11,820 nucleotides of DNA, taken from positions 1 to 11,820 of the forward strand of contig DSDX01000152.1 of NCBI GenBank assembly GCA_011048485.1, read 5' to 3'. Below are positions 6,356 to 11,820 of this stretch, piece after piece; position 1 is the first letter of the stretch; each line of letters opens with the position of its first letter. Position numbers and translations under genes: made by a program. The notes under the pieces were generated by a model. The model was not told the DNA's origin. It was given only the letters and a program-made list of their open reading frames with translations, and ran no database searches. The stretch comes from Candidatus Aminicenantota bacterium. Its GTDB lineage: Bacteria > Acidobacteriota > Aminicenantia > Aminicenantales > Saccharicenantaceae.

Positions 6356-6707
6356 GCGCCTGCTCGCGGCGCTCGCCCGGCGTTACCGGCTCGCCGCGCC
6401 CGAGGTCAGCCTCTCGTTCGTCGGCGAACGGGCCATGCGCACCCTCAACCGCAAGTTCATGAAGAAGGACAAGCCGACCGACGTCCTCAGCTTCCCCCTG
6501 GGCGAGACAGGGCCCGACGGCAAGTTCTACCTGGGCGACATCGTCATCGCCGTGCCGGTCGCCTTCCGGCAGGCCCGGGCCAAGGGCCACGGCCTGGACC
6601 GCGAGCTCCGCCTGCTTGCCATCCACGGCTTCCTCCACCTCGTCGGATTCGACCACGGGACCGGCATCGAGGAGGAGGAACGGAAGCTCCACCGGATCCA
6701 CCTCTGA
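6300..6707 (+). CDS. ybeY: Endoribonuclease YbeY (16S rRNA maturation factor)
   Basis: Small zinc-dependent protein needed for 16S rRNA 3'-end maturation and ribosome quality control. The 135 residues include LNRKFMKKDKPTDVLSFPLG (49-68) and the metal site HGFLHLVGFDH with H109, H113 and H119. Length is slightly below the usual 150-165, with no gap in the core. Where E. coli YbeY has a conserved, functionally important arginine (LNSTYRGKDKPT, R59, from memory), this protein has Met54 followed by Lys55-Lys56. Some other YbeY proteins also lack that arginine, so activity cannot be excluded. The start ATG follows AAAGG closely and lies inside the end of pgpH (56-base overlap). The stop TGA shares one base with the ATG of the next gene, indicating translational coupling on both sides. 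The phoH-ybeY-corC-era neighbourhood agrees. Confidence 0.94.
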   Translation: MIAILNRQRKSPIRTRAFERLLAALARRYRLAAPEVSLSFVGERAMRTLNRKFMKKDKPTDVLSFPLGETGPDGKFYLGDIVIAVPVAFRQARAKGHGLDRELRLLAIHGFLHLVGFDHGTGIEEEERKLHRIHL

Positions 6708-7936
6708 TGGGAGTCGCGGCGCTGACCTGGACCGGCCTGGCCCTGGCCTTCCTGGCCGCCTTCCTGCTTTCGCTCGCCCATGTCGTCCTGGGCGCCTATT
6801 CGAAGATCTCGCTCAGCCGCTTCCTCGAGGACCGGAAGAAGGCCGACCGGGCCGATATCCTCAAGAAGCTCGAGGAGACCCGCCTGGCCGTCGAGTTCCT
6901 GCGGATCGTCGTCCTCCTGGCCCTGGCCGTCTACGGCTTCGTCATCTTCGACGGGTCACGGGGGGATCCGCTCTGGCTCTTCCTGGCCGCCCTGGCCGTC
7001 TACGCCTTCGGCTTGGAGCTCGTTCCCCGGGTGCTCGTTCTGGCCGCGAAACCTTTCCTCATGAAGACCTTGCTGCCGTCCTTCCCGCTCATCCGCGTCC
7101 TGGGGGCCCCCATCCTGGCCGTGTCCCGCCGCCTGCTCGCCCGGGAGGAGCAGCGCGAGGAGCTGGAGGAGGACCGGGAGGCCTCCGAGGAGGAGATCGA
7201 GACCTTCATCGACGAGGCCACCGAGGAAGGCATCATCGAGAAGGGCGAGGACGAACTCCTGCGGAGCATCGTCGAGTTCGGCGACACGGTCGTCCGGGAG
7301 ATCATGACCCCCCGCGGCAACATGGTCTGCCTGCCCAAGGAAGCGACCATCGACAATCTCAAGGACCTCATCATCAAGGAGAAGTACTCGCGCATCCCGG
7401 TCTTCAAGGACCGGCTCGACAACATCGAGGGCATCCTCATGGCCAAGGACATCCTCGAGTACGCCGACGAGAAGCAGAAGGACCTGCCGGTCGAGCCGCT
7501 CATCCGCCCCGTGGCCTTCGTCCCCGAGTCCATGCCCGTCATCGACCTCCTTCATGAGTTCCAGAAGGTCAAGGTCAAGATGGCCATCGTCGTCGACGAG
7601 CACGGCGGCGTCTCCGGCCTGGTGACCATGGAGGACGTCGTCGAGGAGATCGTCGGGGAGATCCAGGACGAGTACGACGCGGAAGAGGACCAGATCGTCG
7701 AGAACGCCCCCCTCGACTTCACCGTGTCCGGTGAGACCGAGGTCGAGGAGCTCGAGGAGCTGTTTGACATGGAGCTGGCCGAGGACGATTTCATCACCAT
7801 GGGCGGGCTCGTCACCCACGACCTGGGACGGCTCCCGCACAAGGGCGAGGCCCTGACTATCAGGGGGCTCCGGGTCGAGGTGCTCGACGTCGACCAGAAG
7901 AAGGTCAAGAAGCTCAGGGTCAGGAAAGCCGGCTGA
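6707..7936 (+). CDS. CNNM/CorC-HlyC family membrane protein with paired CBS domains
   Basis: Inner-membrane protein of the family called hemolysin C, CorC or CNNM, linked to magnesium/cobalt export. The 409 residues contain an N-terminal membrane part with about three clear hydrophobic segments (roughly 8-30, 63-82 and 87-110) and a shorter one near 125-145. A very acidic linker (about 146-190) follows, then a CBS pair from REIMTPR (197-203) through IVVDEHGGVSGLVTMEDVVE (about 299-318), and a C-terminal CorC_HlyC/transporter-associated domain (about 330-405). The ATG overlaps the ybeY stop as TGATG; GGAG elements near the start codons cannot be assigned clearly. In other bacteria this gene also sits beside ybeY. 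Whether it moves magnesium or another ion cannot be told from the sequence. It has no hemolysin features. Confidence 0.9.
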   Translation: MGVAALTWTGLALAFLAAFLLSLAHVVLGAYSKISLSRFLEDRKKADRADILKKLEETRLAVEFLRIVVLLALAVYGFVIFDGSRGDPLWLFLAALAVYAFGLELVPRVLVLAAKPFLMKTLLPSFPLIRVLGAPILAVSRRLLAREEQREELEEDREASEEEIETFIDEATEEGIIEKGEDELLRSIVEFGDTVVREIMTPRGNMVCLPKEATIDNLKDLIIKEKYSRIPVFKDRLDNIEGILMAKDILEYADEKQKDLPVEPLIRPVAFVPESMPVIDLLHEFQKVKVKMAIVVDEHGGVSGLVTMEDVVEEIVGEIQDEYDAEEDQIVENAPLDFTVSGETEVEELEELFDMELAEDDFITMGGLVTHDLGRLPHKGEALTIRGLRVEVLDVDQKKVKKLRVRKAG

Positions 7937-7967
7937 TCCGCGGGCGCGCGTGGGCCGAGGGGGAAAA

Positions 7968-9032
7968 ATGCCGAAAGACCTGAAAACGAAGACCGTTGAA
8001 GCTGCTCCGGCGAAGCCGGGGGGAAAGGGCCGGAAGGCGGCCGGGCCGAAAGCGAAGACGGCCGCGAAACCCACGGCGAAGAAGCCGGTCCGGACGAAGC
8101 CCCCGGCCAAACCGGCCTGCCGGACGGGGTACGTGGCCCTGGTCGGGCGGCCGAACACGGGTAAATCGACCCTCCTCAACGCCCTCATCGGCCAGAAGGT
8201 GGCCATCGTCTCCGACAAGCCCCAGACGACCCGGATCAGCATCCTGGGCATCAAGACCACGGAGAGAGGGCAGATCGTCTTCGTCGACAACCCCGGCATC
8301 CACCGGCCCCTCCACACGCTTAACAAGCGGATGATGAACTTCGTCTATTCGGCCCTCGAGACATCGGACGCCGTCTGCCTGCTCATCGACGCCACACAGA
8401 AGTTCGGACACGGCGACGAGTTCGTCCTGGAGACGCTCGGCCGGGTCAAGACCCCGGTCTTCCTCCTCATCAACAAGGTCGACATCGTCCGCAAGGACAA
8501 GGTGCTGCCTATCATCGACCACTACAAGGACCTCTTCCCTTTCCGCGAGATCATCCCCATCTCGGCCCTCAAGGGCGTCAACCTCGACATTTTGGAACGG
8601 CTCATCCTGGACCTCCTGCCCGAGGCCCCTAAGCTCTATTCCGACGACGAGATCTCGGACCAGTCGGAGCGCTTCCTGTTCGCCGAGATCGTCCGTGAGA
8701 AGGTCCTCAGGTATGTCACCGAGGAGCTGCCCTTCGCAACGGCCGTCTACATCGAATCGATCGAGCGGAAGGAGCAGCCCGACTGGAAGAAGGCCGGGGA
8801 GACGCGCCCCGTGACCTACATCCGGGCCTCGATCTTCGTCGAGAGGGACAACCACCGCAAGATCGTCATCGGCCGCCACGGCTCCCTGGTCAAACAGATC
8901 GGCATCGAGGCCCGCCAGGAGATCGCCGAATACATCGGCCACAAGGTCTTCCTGGACCTCCAGGTCCGCGTCCGCGAGCGCTGGCGCGATTCCGAGGCCG
9001 TCCTCGACCTCATCGAGGGCCAGAAGGCCTAA
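7968..9032 (+). CDS. era: GTPase Era with a basic N-terminal extension
   Basis: Essential GTPase that binds the 3' end of 16S rRNA and checks 30S assembly at the membrane or in the cytoplasm. The GTPase domain shows G1 GRPNTGKST (60-68), the G2 region SDKPQTTR, G3 DNPG (107-110), G4 NKVD (169-172) and G5 SALKG. The C-terminal KH domain has the loop GRHG (302-305) in VIGRHGSLVKQIG. Two oddities: G3 reads DNPG instead of the usual DTPG, and about 50 Lys/Ala/Pro-rich residues precede the GTPase domain, so the 354 residues exceed the usual ~300. The start ATG at 7968 follows GAGGGGG at good spacing, which is preferred over an in-frame GTG at 7950. It is the last gene of the operon, 31 bases after corC. 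Its TAA lies 2 bases from the stop of the opposing permease gene, with no terminator between. Confidence 0.95.
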   Translation: MPKDLKTKTVEAAPAKPGGKGRKAAGPKAKTAAKPTAKKPVRTKPPAKPACRTGYVALVGRPNTGKSTLLNALIGQKVAIVSDKPQTTRISILGIKTTERGQIVFVDNPGIHRPLHTLNKRMMNFVYSALETSDAVCLLIDATQKFGHGDEFVLETLGRVKTPVFLLINKVDIVRKDKVLPIIDHYKDLFPFREIIPISALKGVNLDILERLILDLLPEAPKLYSDDEISDQSERFLFAEIVREKVLRYVTEELPFATAVYIESIERKEQPDWKKAGETRPVTYIRASIFVERDNHRKIVIGRHGSLVKQIGIEARQEIAEYIGHKVFLDLQVRVRERWRDSEAVLDLIEGQKA

Positions 9033-9034
9033 TC

Positions 9035-11437
9035 CTACTCCACCCGGAGCGAATCGACGGGATTGGCCCGCGCGGCCTTGACGGCTTGGGTGACCACGGC
9101 GAGCCCGGCCGCCGCGACGCATACACCCAGGGACAGGGCATAGGTCCCGAGGCCGATGCCCGTGATGAAAAGCATGCCCGTCTTGAGCACTAGCCTCCAG
9201 CCGATCGTTATGAGGGTTAGCCCCACGGCGGCGGCAGCGGCGATGGGGACGACGAACTCGCGGCTGAGCGACCAGGTGATGTTCTCGCTGGAGGCCCCGA
9301 GGACCTTCCGGATCCCGACCTCTCTCGTCCGCCGCTCGACGGCGAACGTGGTCAGGCCGAGCAGGCCGAGGCCGGAGAAGAGGACGATGGCCAGCCCCAG
9401 GCCGTTGAGGAACTGGGCCATCCTCCCCAGCACGTCGAACGTCCTGTCGAAGCGGTCCTCCAGGGTCGAGAACTCGAACGGGAGCCCGTAGGCGAACGAT
9501 CTCCAGGTCCGTTCGAGACCCGAGCGCATCCGGGAGGGTGTCGTTCCCGCGGAATACTTGGCGAGAAGGTAGCCCAGGTTGGCCTCGTCGATCATCAGCG
9601 CCGCCGGGGGGATGGCGAAGCCGATATCGTCGAAGAGGAAGTCCCGGGCCACGCCGACAATCGTCCCGGACCGGTCCCCGACCAGGAGCTCTCGGCCGAC
9701 GGGGTCCGGCCAGTCGAGCTTGGCCGCGGCGGCCTGGTTGATGACGAAGCCGTCCCGGACGCCCGAATCCCGCGAAAAGCCCTCCCCTGCCAGTATGTCG
9801 ATCCCCAGGGTCTCGAGGAAACCGTCCCCGACCTCATAAGCGTCGATGGAGACGCTCTCCTCGGGATCGCTCCCCAACGGCCTGGCCGGACGGTTGTCCG
9901 ACCAGATGAGGGGCAGTCCGGCCGCAGCGCCGACGGAAAGGACCTGCGGGTCCCGGGCGATCTCCGCCCGCAAGGCCTCGATCTTCGGCCGCAGCTCGGC
10001 CGGGACGGCCACGGCGGCCACGCGCTCGCGGTCGAATCCGAAATCGGCCCGGAGGAAATTCCGGGTCTGGGACTTCATGACGGCGGCCAAAGCGATGAAG
10101 ATAACGGCAACGGTGAACTGGAAGGCCACCATGATCCGGCTGCCCCGCCGCTTCTTGCGGCCGGGATGCATGCTCCCCCTGAGGATCGCGACGGGACGGA
10201 ACGCGGTCAGGCGCAGGGCCGGGAAGACACCCGAGAAGACGCCCGTGAGCACGGCCGCGAAAAACGCGTACTTGAGGGGATAGCCGCCGCTCAGGAGAGG
10301 TACGGTGGCGCCCGTCGAGGACACGCCCTCGAGCCCGGCCATGGGGGCCCGCATGTAGTTCGAGATGGCGGGATCGATGATCTCGAAAAGGAGCGCCGCG
10401 AGGGGCAGCGCGAAGAGGGCCAGCAGGACCGATTCCCCGATGAGCTGGACGATGATCTGCCCCCTCCTGGCCCCGACGACCTTCCGAAGCCCGATCTCCT
10501 TCATCCGATAGAAATGACGGGCCGTGGACAGGTTGATGAAGTTCAGGGAGACGACGAAGAGCAGGAGGGCCCCAAGCACGAACGGGAGCACGACGTAAAC
10601 CGGCTGGCTCGAGGGCAGGAACGACTCGATGTGGCTCGACTTCAGCCGGAAATCGAGTAAGGGCAAGAGGTAGAGCCTGTGGACCCGCTGCGGGCCGGCC
10701 TCGAAATGACGGTCCACAAAGCCTTGGAGCTTGGCCTCGAAGGCCGGCTCGTCGAAACCCTCACGGACAAGGAGAAAGACGGCGGCGAGGTCGGCCTTCC
10801 AATCATCGAGATCCCCTCCGAGTTCCCTGAGCACGGCAAAGGGAACGAGGACGTCGAATCGGAAGGAAGACCGCCGGGGCGGGTCGTTGACGACCCCGGC
10901 CACCGTCAGGTCGATCGTGTTGTCGAGGGTCAGGGTCTTGCCGATCGGGTCTTCGTCCCCGAAATACTTGGCGGCCGCCGCCTGGGTCAGAACGACGGCC
11001 CTGGGGTTGGACCGGAAGCCAACAGCCCCGCCCTGGAGCGCCGGGAAATGGAACATCCTCAGGAACTCGGGGTCGACGAAGAGGATCCGCCTCTCATAGA
11101 AGCTCCGATCCCCCCAACGCAAGATCCTTTGCCCGCCGGGAACGGCCCTCGTCCCCGTTTCGATCTCCGGGAATTCATTCTCGAGGGCCGCAAGCAGAGG
11201 GGCCGGCGCGGAAACAGTATGACGTTCCGCCTTGTCCTCGGAAGGCTTGACCTGGATGACCCCGTAGATCCGGCTTGCGTTCGGATGGAACCGGTCGGCA
11301 TTCAGCTTCTCTCCGGCGCTTTGGGTCAGGACCATGAACACGGCCATCCCCAGGGCCATTCCCAGGGCGTTGATCGTGCTGAACGTTTTCTGTCTCCGGA
11401 GGCTCCTCAAAGCGGTCATGAGATAGTTTTTGAACAT
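9035..11437 (-). CDS. FtsX/MacB-type ABC transporter permease (orphan, no ATPase in view)
   Basis: Inner-membrane permease of the large two-module type (800 residues). Module one: TM helix after a basic start (MFKNYLMTALRSLRRQKTF, helix about 20-38), a MacB-like periplasmic domain (about 40-285), and a helix block with the coupling motif EIGLRKVVGARRGQI. Module two begins with a helix near IMVAFQFTVAVIFIALAAVM, has a second periplasmic domain, and ends with three helices and a second coupling motif EVGIRKVLGASSENI. The C-terminus NPVDSLRVE is typical. Such proteins usually work with a separate ATPase in mechanotransmission or efflux; none is in the window. The ATG at 11437 is chosen because MFKNYL is the usual beginning; an in-frame ATG at 11497 would add 20 atypical residues and lies upstream of the predicted transcription start. 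No Shine-Dalgarno sequence is visible. A sigma-54-type promoter lies just upstream. Substrate unknown. Confidence 0.92.
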   Translation of the reverse strand: MFKNYLMTALRSLRRQKTFSTINALGMALGMAVFMVLTQSAGEKLNADRFHPNASRIYGVIQVKPSEDKAERHTVSAPAPLLAALENEFPEIETGTRAVPGGQRILRWGDRSFYERRILFVDPEFLRMFHFPALQGGAVGFRSNPRAVVLTQAAAAKYFGDEDPIGKTLTLDNTIDLTVAGVVNDPPRRSSFRFDVLVPFAVLRELGGDLDDWKADLAAVFLLVREGFDEPAFEAKLQGFVDRHFEAGPQRVHRLYLLPLLDFRLKSSHIESFLPSSQPVYVVLPFVLGALLLFVVSLNFINLSTARHFYRMKEIGLRKVVGARRGQIIVQLIGESVLLALFALPLAALLFEIIDPAISNYMRAPMAGLEGVSSTGATVPLLSGGYPLKYAFFAAVLTGVFSGVFPALRLTAFRPVAILRGSMHPGRKKRRGSRIMVAFQFTVAVIFIALAAVMKSQTRNFLRADFGFDRERVAAVAVPAELRPKIEALRAEIARDPQVLSVGAAAGLPLIWSDNRPARPLGSDPEESVSIDAYEVGDGFLETLGIDILAGEGFSRDSGVRDGFVINQAAAAKLDWPDPVGRELLVGDRSGTIVGVARDFLFDDIGFAIPPAALMIDEANLGYLLAKYSAGTTPSRMRSGLERTWRSFAYGLPFEFSTLEDRFDRTFDVLGRMAQFLNGLGLAIVLFSGLGLLGLTTFAVERRTREVGIRKVLGASSENITWSLSREFVVPIAAAAAVGLTLITIGWRLVLKTGMLFITGIGLGTYALSLGVCVAAAGLAVVTQAVKAARANPVDSLRVE

Positions 11438-11451
11438 GGCACTTTTTATGA

Positions 11452-11467
11452 TGCAGGTTGCGTGCCA
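11452..11467 (-). promoter_or_regulatory. Sigma-54-type (-24/-12) promoter of the permease gene
   Basis: On the minus strand TGGCACGCAACCTGCA matches the sigma-54 consensus TGGCACG-N4-TTGCA at every defined position except one (C for the first T of the -12 element). The GG and GC doublets are 10 bases apart, as required. The predicted start is about 11441, only 4 bases before the permease ATG. If correct, the gene needs an AAA+ activator and ATP hydrolysis to be transcribed; no such regulator gene is in the window. Confidence 0.6.
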
Positions 11468-11527
11468 CACCCATGAGGCCCCAACAGGGAAGAGCATGGA
11501 CGCGGATGTCCGTTCTCATGATCGGCC

Positions 11528-11543
11528 TGTTCATATCCGAACA
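11528..11543. promoter_or_regulatory. Dyad at about -94 of the sigma-54-type promoter (candidate activator site)
   Basis: TGTTCATATCCGAACA is a perfect inverted repeat TGTTC-N6-GAACA. Its centre lies about 94 bases upstream of the predicted sigma-54 start, within the usual range for NtrC-type enhancer sites. It also sits 7 bases upstream of the tRNA promoter's -35 box on the other strand, so it could belong to either. Confidence 0.4.
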
Positions 11544-11549
11544 CGGGGA

Positions 11550-11578
11550 TTGACGGACAAGGCCCTCCATGCGATAAT
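11550..11578 (+). promoter_or_regulatory. Sigma-70-type promoter of tRNA-His
   Basis: TTGACG (11550-11555) and GATAAT (11573-11578) are separated by exactly 17 bases. The predicted start near 11585 is about 10 bases before the mature tRNA 5' end, leaving a short leader for RNase P to remove. Confidence 0.65.
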
Positions 11579-11594
11579 CTAGCGCCAACCGGGC

Positions 11595-11671
11595 GGTGGG
11601 TGTAGCTCAACGGTTAGAGCATCGGACTGTGGATCCGAAGGTTGGGGGTTCGATTCCCCTCACTCACCCCA
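11595..11671 (+). tRNA. tRNA-His (anticodon GTG)
   Basis: A full cloverleaf can be drawn. The acceptor stem pairs GTGGGTG (11596-11602) with CACTCAC (11661-11667), with one G-T pair. The D-stem is GCTC/GAGC (11605-11608, 11617-11620). The anticodon stem is TCGGA/TCCGA around the loop CTGTGGA, with anticodon GTG at 11629-11631. The variable loop is 5 bases. The T-stem pairs GGGGG with CCCCT around TTCGATT. The extra G-1 typical of tRNA-His is encoded at 11595 and can pair with the discriminator C at 11668. The 3' CCA is encoded at 11669-11671. No intrinsic terminator follows directly. Confidence 0.97.
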
Positions 11672-11820
11672 CCTTTTCCCCGAGAAATCCCCCATATTAA
11701 GGTTTCCTGGAGCTGTCCTGTCCTGCCTGGAGCGTCCAACGACTGGCACAAATTTAGGCACATTTTTTGGGTAAAAAAAAGGCCCCGCCCAGTTGCTATG
11801 AACCATCGGCCGGGCTGGAC
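11672..11820. other. Non-coding tail after tRNA-His
   Basis: No supported gene. It contains two copies of CCTGGAGC (11706-11713, 11726-11733), the GGCACA repeats, T6 and A8 runs, and a GC-rich stretch (11781-11816). On the minus strand an imperfect stem (CCCGGCC with GGGCGGG, one mismatch) is followed three bases later by eight T, so a terminator for a leftward gene beyond the window is possible but weak. The tail is more AT-rich than the rest of the window. Confidence 0.4.
11745..11762. repeat. Two GGCACA direct repeats, 12 bases apart, downstream of tRNA-His
   Basis: GGCACA occurs at 11745-11750 and again at 11757-11762, separated by AATTTA and followed by runs of T (11763-11768) and A (11773-11780). 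Short spaced repeats beside a tRNA 3' end can be recombinase arm-binding sites, but only this one pair is visible. Confidence 0.3.

Noticed and set aside
7950..7967. Earlier GTG start for era
   Set aside because: The ATG at 7968 has GAGGGGG at correct spacing; the GTG has nothing comparable.
6956..9122. Two long minus-strand frames (6956-8326 and 7920-9122) opposite corC and era
   Set aside because: Both are antisense to genes with full sets of family motifs, with biased low-complexity translations.
11438..11497. Longer start for the permease at the ATG ending at 11497
   Set aside because: Adds 20 residues unlike the family, has no ribosome-binding site, and lies upstream of the predicted sigma-54 start.
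11706..11733. CCTGGAGC repeated twice with TGTCC repeats between
   Set aside because: Eight-base repeats in a short stretch are too weak to name as an element; only mentioned in the tail description.
11744..11762. Second sigma-54-like site (TGGCAC near 11744, plus strand)
   Set aside because: The GC doublet is one base too far from the GG doublet and the -12 element does not match; better read as part of the GGCACA repeats.
1..11820. CRISPR array, toxin-antitoxin pair, prophage genes or insertion sequence
   Set aside because: No regularly spaced repeats, no transposase or phage proteins, and no toxin partner beside the small RHH-like gene were found.

Overview
The window is GC-rich bacterial chromosome (third codon positions are almost all G or C). 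It carries nine protein-coding genes and one tRNA gene. Nothing in it looks like a plasmid, phage or insertion sequence. The set (PhoH-like ATPase, 7TM-HD phosphodiesterase, YbeY, CorC-type protein, Era; a stand-alone Sat plus CysC; a large FtsX-type permease starting MFKNYL) fits a Gram-negative-type lineage such as Acidobacteriota or Aminicenantota. That assignment rests on gene order and protein style only and is weak.

Left part, minus strand: a sugar-nucleotide epimerase cut by the window edge (1-480); a gene-free stretch of about 290 bases with two hairpins and a promoter-overlapping palindrome (481-770); then an operon read right to left: a 72-residue ribbon-helix-helix-like protein (2565-2783), ATP sulfurylase sat (1361-2509) and APS kinase cysC (771-1304). 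Sat and CysC together turn sulfate and ATP into PAPS.

Middle part, plus strand: phoH-like, pgpH-like, ybeY, corC-like and era (2999-9032). They are packed with overlaps or gaps of at most 31 bases and are very likely one transcript from a promoter at 2918-2948. The theme is RNA and ribosome maturation (PhoH-like, YbeY, Era), joined by a probable cyclic-di-AMP phosphodiesterase and a CBS-domain membrane protein. The divergent region 2784-2998 holds both operon promoters. Each predicted transcription start falls within a few bases of an ATG.

Right part: an 800-residue FtsX/MacB-type permease on the minus strand ends 2 bases from the end of era. Upstream of it is a strong match to a sigma-54 promoter (11452-11467), with a dyad about 94 bases before the predicted start that could be an activator site. 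A tRNA-His(GTG) gene with encoded G-1 and CCA, and its own promoter, follows on the plus strand. The last ~150 bases hold no gene that can be supported, but carry GGCACA direct repeats that could belong to an integration region.

No clearly new multi-gene system is visible. The points most worth a second look are the sigma-54/dyad arrangement before the permease, the ribbon-helix-helix gene heading the PAPS operon, the probable leaderless starts, and the basic tail on Era.
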